Below are positions 59,401-64,000 of a stretch of DNA of 64,000 bases, in pieces. The DNA is from Gordoniibacillus chartarius (GTDB lineage Bacteria > Bacillota > Bacilli > Paenibacillales > NBRC-103111), in NCBI RefSeq assembly GCF_042432825.1, contig NZ_JBHLWN010000008.1:1-64000 (forward strand), in the 5' to 3' direction. The notes below the pieces were generated by a model, which made no database searches, had not been told where the DNA came from, and saw only the letters and a program-made list of their open reading frames with translations. A program made the position numbers and the translations under genes. Every line of letters starts with the position of its first letter. The first letter of the stretch is position 1.

Positions 59401-62400
59401 TGCTTCTGCGGCGTAAGCGTAATGCCGGTGGATTTGGCCGATTCGTTGCCATTCGTGTCGTATGCGGCGACGGCGAACGTATAGCTTGTGCCGTCCGTCA
59501 GGCCTGTGATTTGACGCGTGCTCAGCGACTTCACATCCAGACCCGCATTCCAGGTGGCTCCGCCGTCTGTAGACGCGTACACCTTGTATCCGCCCAGATC
59601 CGCTTCCGAGTTAGGAGTCCAGGTAAGGGCCGCAGTGCCGTCAACGGCGCCTCCAGTGAGTCCCGCCGGCGTACTTGGCGGCGTCACGTCTCCGTTCCCC
59701 GGCTTTGCATGTACCGGCGCCGACTTCGCGGATTCATTGCCGGCGTTGTCGATGGCTGTGACGGTGAAGGTATAGGTTTGCAGGTTCGTCAGGCCGGTGA
59801 CCAGGTATGCGTTGGCATTGCCTGCCGAGGTCCCCCCGTTCCAGGCTGCACCGTTATCCGTAGACATGTAAACCTTGTAGCTCGCCACATCCGCTTCCGT
59901 GTTATAGCTCCAGCTTAGCTGCACCCTGGCATCTCCCGGCGTCGCGGCAAGTCCGGTCGGTGCGGCAGGAGGCTGGGTATCCGGCTCCTCATGCGGCGTC
60001 AGCTGCACGATATTCGATTTGGCCGATTCATTGCTCCTGACGTCATAGGCTGTTACCGCAAAATTGTACGTCGTTTCGTAGTTGAGATCAGGGTACGAAA
60101 CCGATGTGGTCTGCGGCGTGACGTCGGCGTATTCGATCCAGCCAAAGCCGCCTTCGATGGATACGTAGATTTTGTATCCGCCGAGGTCGGTTTCCTGGTT
60201 GGCCTGCCAATTCAAGTTCGCCTGATTGCCGGTCAGCGTACCGGTAAGGCCCGTGGGAACGGCCGGCGGCGTCGTATCGGGCTCTGTGCCGTTCTGCGGC
60301 GTTGCCGTCACCCTTGCTTGGCCGGATTCGGCTTTGTTCCGGTTGTAAGCGGACAGCAGGAAGGCGTAAGCCGTATTGTTCGTCAAACCGGTCCATGTCA
60401 AAGACGTATCGGTTCCGGCGTCACGGACTTCATAGTAGGACTGTCCTTCGTCGTCCGCCGACATGGCGATAACCGAGTAACCCTGAGTATAGGCATCCCC
60501 GTTGGGCTGCCAGGTAAGCAGAACCTGGCCGTCGCCGGGAGTGGCGATGAACCCTTGCGGCATTGGCGGCACAGGCAGCGTCGGCTGTGCCGTCGTCGGC
60601 GTCGAACGGGCCGACTCGTTGCCGGATGTATCGTAAGCGGACACCGCGAAGGCGTATTCGGTATTGTTGATCAAATTCGCGATCTTGTACGTTGTCTCCA
60701 ATATTGCGTCTGCCGCTAAACTCCATGTCGTGCCATTGTCTGTGGAGAGATAAATTTTATACCCTCCCAAGTCGTGGTCAGGCACAGCGCTCCAGCTCAG
60801 CTCGACTTCTCTGTCGCCGGGAGCTGCGGTCAGGCCGGTTGGGATCCCCGGAGGCGTCCGATCCGGTTCGGGGGACGGTGTCACGGCGACCGGAGCGGAA
60901 CGAGCCGATTCGTTGCCGTAGTTGTCGTAAGCCGTTATCGCAATGCTATAGCTGACGCCGTTCGTCAGCTGCTGCAGCGTGTACGCCGTCACCTTGCCAA
61001 CACTGACTGCGGTTCGCCACGTCGCTCCCCGGTCTTCGGATACGTAAACCTTGTATCCGGCCAGGTCGGCGTCGCTGTTGGCCGTCCAAGCGAGAGTCGC
61101 TTGCCGGTCCCCCGCTGCTGCCTGAAGGCCGGCCGGGATCGCCGGTGGCGTCACATCTCCCGGACCTTGAGAGCCACCCCCGCCCCCTCCGCCGCCGCTC
61201 GGCGTGTAGACCTTGCCGTCCAGCATGGACAACTCCCCGATTTCCTTCGATCGTCCCGCTGCGGGTGCTTGCACGGTTTCTTTCAGATCGATGATGCGGC
61301 AGGAACAGGATGGTCGAGTTGGAGCCTTGTTGGTGGTGGTGTTGCTGCTGTTGCTGCTGTTGCTGCTGTTGCTGCTGTTGCTGTTGTTGCCCGTTCCGGC
61401 CCCATCCAAGAAGTCCAGCGCGGCTTGAACCCGCTCTTCCTCCAGCTTCGCCGCGTCGGCGCCATCCAGATCCAAGTCGACCATCGTCAGCTTATACTCA
61501 CGCTCGGGCAGAACGTGGGCCTTGAACGTCCCGTCAAGCCCGCTCACAGCGTAGAAGGTCGGATTCGTCGTCAGCGTCACAATTACACCCGGCTCAACTT
61601 GCCCGCCATTGCCGGTAACTTTCCCCGTTACAATGGCAGCTTGCGTCGTCCTGATTGCAACCGTATTGCTGTTTTTGCCGAAAACCGTTTGCTGATACGC
61701 GACAACGCCGTCACCGACGATGTTCATGTCATAAGCTCCATAGGGCAGCTTCGCCTCATACCGTCCGTCAGCACCGGTTACGCCCGCTGCGACGTAGCCG
61801 CGCTTGCCTTTAGCATGGATTTGCACAGAAGCGCCTGCCAGCGGCTTTCCATCCGGCGTACTCGCGGCGATGCTCAGTATCCCTTCCTTTGGTTCGGGGG
61901 AACCCGGCTTCCGCTCATCGATCTTCTTCAAGGACCTGTGCAGCATGACCGCCGCCTCGGCGCGAGTGACCTGATTGTCAGGCCGGTAGGCGTTATCCTC
62001 ATAGCCTTGAATAATTCCCGCCCTATTCATCGCCTCGACGGCGGATAGCGCCCAAGCTGGAATCCGGGCGCCGTCCGTGAAACCGGACTGCCCGGAACCA
62101 GCAGCGTCCAATGCAAGCACACGCTGCATCATCACGGCGAGCTCAGCCCGCGTTACCGTCCGGCCGGGCCGGAGCGTGCCGTCCTCATAGCCTTCGATCA
62201 GCCCCAGCCGGGCGGCCTGCTCCATCTCCGCTTTGCGGGGCTCGTCTGCAAGATCGGTAAATGCCGGGGCGTTCAGCTTCACATCGCCCTTCTCCGCCGC
62301 TTCCGCCAGGCGAAGCAGCCATAGCGAGGCATCGCCGCGGGTCAGCGGCCGATTCGGCTCAAACGCCGGATTCCCTGAAGCGGGCTCAATAATTTGCTTG

Positions 62401-62585
62401 TGCAGCAGCTCCTCAATCTCCGCCTTCGCCCAGCTCGGCAGCACTTCACCGGTAGGATTCGGGGAAGGCTGGGAAACTGCCGGCAGCTCTTCTGCGATGG
62501 CGGCAGGCGGAACTGCAGCTGTCTGCAGCAGCAATAACAATGTAAACATAACGGACCATGGTCTGCGCATCCAACGGGATTTCAT
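53478..62585 (-). CDS. giant SLH-anchored teneurin-like RHS protein, copy 2
   Basis: A paralogue of about 3035 residues, same order as copy 1 and highly similar along its length. Signal peptide 1-31; three SLH domains about 45-225; carboxypeptidase-regulatory-like domains about 235-390; Asn/Ser linker about 395-420 with CSC motif; six FN3 repeats about 473-1062 (one more than copy 1; the extra third repeat has PPMPQGF and LTWQPNGDAYTQGY); TTR-like near 1110; DTDGDGAADD near 1352; FN-plug-like near 1447; NHL-type propeller about 1618-1928; YD repeats about 1988-2785; RHS core ending NNPVNLRDPCGL near 2875; a 160-residue tip with the same six cysteines. ATG 62585 follows GAGGAGG; a 7-codon extension is rejected. 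It lies upstream of copy 1, with 271 nt between. Confidence 0.9.
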   Translation of the reverse strand: MKSRWMRRPWSVMFTLLLLLQTAAVPPAAIAEELPAVSQPSPNPTGEVLPSWAKAEIEELLHKQIIEPASGNPAFEPNRPLTRGDASLWLLRLAEAAEKGDVKLNAPAFTDLADEPRKAEMEQAARLGLIEGYEDGTLRPGRTVTRAELAVMMQRVLALDAAGSGQSGFTDGARIPAWALSAVEAMNRAGIIQGYEDNAYRPDNQVTRAEAAVMLHRSLKKIDERKPGSPEPKEGILSIAASTPDGKPLAGASVQIHAKGKRGYVAAGVTGADGRYEAKLPYGAYDMNIVGDGVVAYQQTVFGKNSNTVAIRTTQAAIVTGKVTGNGGQVEPGVIVTLTTNPTFYAVSGLDGTFKAHVLPEREYKLTMVDLDLDGADAAKLEEERVQAALDFLDGAGTGNNSNSSNSSNSSNSSNTTTNKAPTRPSCSCRIIDLKETVQAPAAGRSKEIGELSMLDGKVYTPSGGGGGGGGSQGPGDVTPPAIPAGLQAAAGDRQATLAWTANSDADLAGYKVYVSEDRGATWRTAVSVGKVTAYTLQQLTNGVSYSIAITAYDNYGNESARSAPVAVTPSPEPDRTPPGIPTGLTAAPGDREVELSWSAVPDHDLGGYKIYLSTDNGTTWSLAADAILETTYKIANLINNTEYAFAVSAYDTSGNESARSTPTTAQPTLPVPPMPQGFIATPGDGQVLLTWQPNGDAYTQGYSVIAMSADDEGQSYYEVRDAGTDTSLTWTGLTNNTAYAFLLSAYNRNKAESGQARVTATPQNGTEPDTTPPAVPTGLTGTLTGNQANLNWQANQETDLGGYKIYVSIEGGFGWIEYADVTPQTTSVSYPDLNYETTYNFAVTAYDVRSNESAKSNIVQLTPHEEPDTQPPAAPTGLAATPGDARVQLSWSYNTEADVASYKVYMSTDNGAAWNGGTSAGNANAYLVTGLTNLQTYTFTVTAIDNAGNESAKSAPVHAKPGNGDVTPPSTPAGLTGGAVDGTAALTWTPNSEADLGGYKVYASTDGGATWNAGLDVKSLSTRQITGLTDGTSYTFAVAAYDTNGNESAKSTGITLTPQKQAIPEDPAASATPIPLTSPTKFGEQIEFLYNGPQAVQQGVIPGTIQPAIASVLKGTVSDAAGQPLAGVKITILNHPEYGQTLSRSDGAYDFVVNGTGMHTVQFGKEGYMTVQRFAAAVHEQYTQVEDVVLKAYDAKVTVLNLTNATDIQIAQGTPVTDEEGTRTSTVLVPAGTTATMKLPDGTVKPLSEIHFRSTEYTVGTRGMQAMPGELPPNVGYTYAVELSADEAVAAGAEEVTFSKPLYHYVDNFLEFPVGVKVPNAYYDRKAGRWVPALDGIIIGIVNVDGGAAQIDTDGDGAADDSSKLSKYEITDEERQKLAGLYTAGQSVWRVPIPHFTPWDHNWPYGPPPDAVNPPREEPRELTLEEACEQLGSIIGCLDQSLGEEIPVAGTPYKLRYQSDRTEGYLAKSTVQVPVTGPSALPGTLKAITVRVELAGKVITKTMPKAPNQTFTFNWDGMDGYGRKHVGEFPYRITVSYHYGLVYYASQSQFQSSWNRISAGYMIGTGQPRELTSDIVLPQVYEGFLRSPVNPYEESGVAGWSISSHNWFDSESMTLQTGDGEALKKDNGLYGPIQPQGGQGQYVTNPDVYAFAGNSSYFILNKFENNQVLRNELYVVQVTADKTSRKIATFKTPNGQTPEHLVVGTDGTLYLAFSGYGIWKKGTADADWTCLIPGGVGPDVIPDGTKAADTKINNTLNLSVDREGNLYFDARGGSTFSQYVYYRLDTSGYINKDIHREYNVPGGPDSGPATPANLVNSNLISSPNGILYAIDGVWDNLGAKTRIRRITEDGKLELVAGSIDRTTVEGALADGKSAKKARFYSDEKSVFIDDYENIYVFVMRYEEKRGYVYKISSDGVAHYIDNTEALEYVRKNGFDMDYLKLVGIGTNGQLVFRAKKEIYPRYGGQFIQVVAGGVKADIPADDGVTSTRIDRKTGRHTETVHAITGAVLEQFGHDDAGRLTSIADTNGNVTTIERDALGLPTAIVASGGQRTVLTVDDDRQLRAVVGPGNVRYDMTYDDKGLLKTFTDPNRQQSEYKYDAEGLLIEAKNAAGGVKTLERQELSDGMSVTFTDAEGLKTIYETRKIESDTILTITYPGGAKSMVTRKADGSKEIVYADGSKAVQKLGSDPQFGMDAPVLSEMKITTPDGRTVDYKEMRTIEKDAEGKLKKLTLSTTANGATSSIKYDAAAGTYTETTAEGYVKVSYLDAKGRIYREEYPGQSIEPLNYTFDERGRLKTVQQGAHSLTYTYNTLNQRVKETDEAGNEKEYGYDDAGLVAWIKQPDGQIYRKEYDGNGKLKKLTMPDGTVYNQNFSKLNQFESFDQEGRSPWVTHEHNSAGVLSRSTLASGRVLQYGYEDGGAKRISSMNDNDLLRTFSYEDVTDRVSQIVAEQAGQPSLRQSTEFKYSGTEVRQMKMQGAVNATFDYTFDTARNITNITNIRTTVTGEVYGQTTTVTQDTALGWDRDEQLTRFGPFQFVRKPTGLVESVTDGKFTISNQYDEAGKIKRREYLWNGQLRSSSDYTVNGRGLLQDETVTVVGGGAQLTHYEYDKNGQLKSAASSGIDGTFSESYEYDDNKNRKSSQVNGSAPVASSYDAQGNLQSVGGTEYVFDADGFLQKRGGNTFRYGIKGELLSATVTESAYGTDAPGMYSYAYDALGRRTAKVDSNGKSEKYLYGHPDFTNLITASIDTNGVVTNYYYNDEGLLLGFDRGGARYYTVTDSVGTPREVLDGNGNVMKKLRYDSFGKLLSDSNPDFALLIGYAGGLEDRATGLVRFGARDYDPLSGRWTARDPILLDSGEPNVYVYVGNNPVNLRDPCGLFCIGASAYEGLGLGAKVCIDKEGVSACGEAGVGVGGGLEIDPFEAIAEGGITTEAALKVQYGPIKGELGAKYFKAWDPCAPGEGKPIAKLGAGPFQADVTDLSKSALKTKFSDLDKLLESTKGKDMDGLKKTIAGLFKPSVKLEAAAKIKICGAHKF
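61327..61391 (-). repeat. coding microsatellite for Asn/Ser linker in giant copy 2
   Basis: Four to five copies of a 9-bp unit (GTTGCTGCT on plus) encode Asn-Ser-Ser repeats, flanked by further Asn/Thr codons. It sits at the same domain boundary as the different triplet-pair array in copy 1, so the two arrays have diverged by repeat expansion. Confidence 0.75.
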
Positions 62586-62998
62586 ATAAGCCTCCTCGAT
62601 CTGCAACTTTGCAACAAAATGTATCCCACCCTAATTATCGTAGGGAGATCAGATCGGGAATAGAGACTGAATGCGCAAATCTTGCGGTGACCCGTAATGA
62701 AGTCGAGCCGTGATTCGTCATGGCGAGTTGATCGTGAATGATTGCTTAGTCCTAATAAGACGGCCGATTCAAGGCGATGGAAAACAGCGCGGAATGACTA
62801 TATCCTGAACGTCAACGGCCGGCATAACCTTTTGACTAGATGGACTTTGACGGACATAACTCCGTTTTTCCCTTCCAAAATAAAAACACCCTGACCGCAA
62901 GGTCAAGGTGCAAACAAACAACCATCCATTTCTTCTATCATATCGGCACCGCGTTCTGCCCCAGCCCTGCCGGCAGCAGCCTCCCGGCGTCGGCGGCT
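62586..62998 (-). promoter_or_regulatory. upstream region of giant copy 2
   Basis: 413 nt between copy 2 and the HAD gene. Carries GATACATTTTGTTGCA at 62608-62623 and GATTTGCGCATTCAGTCTCT near 62661-62680, as before copy 1, with GATAAT (about 62634-62639) as possible -10. Farther upstream is the terminator at 62887-62910. No other gene seen. Confidence 0.4.
62887..62910 (-). terminator. terminator after the HAD gene (ribD operon end)
   Basis: Minus-strand CACCTTGACC-ttgc-GGTCAGGGTG followed by TTTTTATTTT. It separates the ribD/HAD transcript from the giant genes. Confidence 0.85.
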
Positions 62999-63571
62999 TT
63001 ATTTTTCATGAGCGCGCACGATTTCCCTTAATTCATGCCAAGACGTAATCCGCGGAATTTCCAGATGCTTATTGTAGGGGTTATCCTTCGCATACACGGC
63101 AAGCTGCAGACCGGACAGCGTGTTCAGCACAGCAGGTTTATCGTCAAAATAATAATCCAATCCAAGCCGCTCGATAATATGAACCTTCTCCGTATCCTCC
63201 ATACCGCAATAAAAATGTTCACCGCGCACGGGGAAGCCGTTTTGCCGGAGCCACTCCAGCGTACGGGCGCAGTATTCCTTCGCTCTGGCCGTGATGTAAT
63301 ACACCTCGTGTCCTTGCTCCGCCAGCTCCTGCAGCACTTCCACGGCGAACGGAAACGGGGGGCAACTCGTGAAATAGATGTCTTCCCTCAGACTGTTCCA
63401 CATCTCTTTGCCCTGCTCCCGCGTAAGACCGAACGGCTCATGGATTTCAACCGACGCCAACGACTGGAGCACCTCGTCTCCCAGGTCCACTCCCAATTTC
63501 CTCTTATACAGCTCAAACGCATAGCCCCGCAGGTTGATCAGCGTGTCATCGATATCGAATCCGAATTTCAT
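62999..63571 (-). CDS. HAD-superfamily 5'-nucleotidase-like phosphatase
   Basis: A 190-residue HAD protein of the NT5C-like type. Motif I is FGFDIDDTL with nucleophile Asp6 and acid Asp8; motif II lies in VYYITARAKEY; motif III/IV lies in LGLDYYFDDKPAVL. Such proteins dephosphorylate small substrates, often nucleotides. ATG 63571 overlaps the ribD stop (ATGA), so it may provide the missing dephosphorylation step of the riboflavin pathway (5-amino-6-ribitylamino-uracil phosphate), a step done by several HAD enzymes in other bacteria; this role is inferred from context. Confidence 0.8.
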   Translation of the reverse strand: MKFGFDIDDTLINLRGYAFELYKRKLGVDLGDEVLQSLASVEIHEPFGLTREQGKEMWNSLREDIYFTSCPPFPFAVEVLQELAEQGHEVYYITARAKEYCARTLEWLRQNGFPVRGEHFYCGMEDTEKVHIIERLGLDYYFDDKPAVLNTLSGLQLAVYAKDNPYNKHLEIPRITSWHELREIVRAHEK

Positions 63572-64000
63572 CGCGGTCCCTCTGGATATACCGGGTACCC
63601 GACAAACTTAAAATCTTTGCCGAGCGTCTGCACGCTGACGTCGGAGAGCTCTACGGCTTCGCTCATTTTCTCCAGGCCGGTCCCCGCCAGGAACGTCGGC
63701 GCATTCCGGCCGCCGATCAGTTTGGGAGCGACGTAAACAATCACCTTGTCGACGAGCTTTTGTTCAAAGAACGAGCCGTTAATTTCGCTGCCGCCTTCAA
63801 TCAGCAAGGAGGAGATCAGCTGCTCGCCTAAAAGCTTAACGACTTCGGACGGGTCGACCCTGCCTGTGCGCTCTGTGACAAAGATTTTGACCCCTGCAGC
63901 CTCCAGCGCCTTTCTCTTATCGGGATCATGGGACGGTGTCGTAAACACCCAGGTCGGTGCCTCGCCATCCGTTACCACTCTTGCCTCCAGAGGGAGCCGT
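63568..64000 (-). CDS. ribD: RibD C-terminal reductase domain (cut by window edge)
   Basis: The last 143 residues of a bifunctional riboflavin-biosynthesis protein; the 5' part lies beyond 64000. Visible: RLPLEARVVTD, then 'APTWVFTT', LLIEGGSEINGSFFEQKLVD and IGGRNAPTFLAGTG, all typical of the 5-amino-6-(5-phosphoribosylamino)uracil reductase domain of RibD. The deaminase domain cannot be seen. A stand-alone reductase is also possible. It overlaps the HAD gene by 4 nt. Confidence 0.85.
   Translation of the reverse strand, partial: RLPLEARVVTDGEAPTWVFTTPSHDPDKRKALEAAGVKIFVTERTGRVDPSEVVKLLGEQLISSLLIEGGSEINGSFFEQKLVDKVIVYVAPKLIGGRNAPTFLAGTGLEKMSEAVELSDVSVQTLGKDFKFVGYPVYPEGPR

Noticed and set aside
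44411..62585. Giant pair as ordinary polymorphic RHS toxins
   Set aside because: Tips are alike in both copies, match no toxin motif I know, and no immunity-like gene follows. Not fully excluded.

Overview
The window looks like chromosomal DNA of a Gram-positive, endospore-forming, GC-rich member of the Paenibacillaceae (Paenibacillus or a close relative). This is inferred from several signs together: S-layer homology (SLH) wall-anchoring domains, spore-coat genes (CotF-type, YheC/YheD-type), a Spo0E-like phosphatase gene downstream of a perfect Spo0A box, strong AGGAGG ribosome sites with some GTG and TTG starts, a CcpA-type cre site, and U-tract terminators. I saw no rRNA, tRNA, CRISPR array, transposase or phage gene. 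Most genes lie on the minus strand.

Layout. 0.4-9 kb: a two-component system followed by a YknXYZ/MacAB-like efflux operon (adaptor, ATPase, permease) and a secreted protein; a response-regulator-type direct repeat overlaps the -35 of the efflux promoter. 9.1-11.3 kb: a plus-strand membrane serine hydrolase whose signal region is split by a 12-bp-based minisatellite. 11.6-16.3 kb: a second two-component system, a lipoprotein, a small HNH protein, and a VOC protein divergent from its HxlR regulator. 16.4-18 kb: two spore-coat genes. 18.4-22.7 kb: a four-gene ABC/GldG/DUF4340 operon. 22.8-33.3 kb: EcsC-family protein, threonine synthase, YheC/D, a Spo0E-like pair, a ThuA-like protein, HxlR/SDR and a U32 peptidase. 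33.4-37.3 kb: an ArsR-AHSA1 pair, decaying MFS and ABC genes, and a tandem DoxX duplication with one frameshifted copy. 37.9-43.4 kb: galactose ABC transporter mglB-mglA-mglC followed by a chemoreceptor. 44.4-62.6 kb: two giant tandem paralogues of 2931 and about 3035 residues. 63-64 kb: a HAD nucleotidase and the 3' part of ribD.

The most striking content is the giant pair. Each protein reads as signal peptide, three SLH domains, carboxypeptidase-regulatory-like domains, an Asn/Ser linker, FN3 repeats (five in one, six in the other), then a block whose order and motifs resemble the extracellular core of animal teneurins: a TTR-like domain, an FN-plug-like domain, an NHL-type propeller, a YD-repeat shell and an RHS core ending in NPV-x-x-RDPCGL. 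A C-terminal tip with six conserved cysteines follows. This suggests a wall-anchored, teneurin-like surface system. The tip is conserved between the paralogues and no immunity gene is seen, which argues against an ordinary polymorphic toxin.

Second themes are low-complexity expansions inside coding genes (serine hydrolase, an ABC ATPase, threonine synthase, a histidine kinase, coat protein, giant linkers) and three intergenic clusters of degenerate repeats with a period of about 50 bp.
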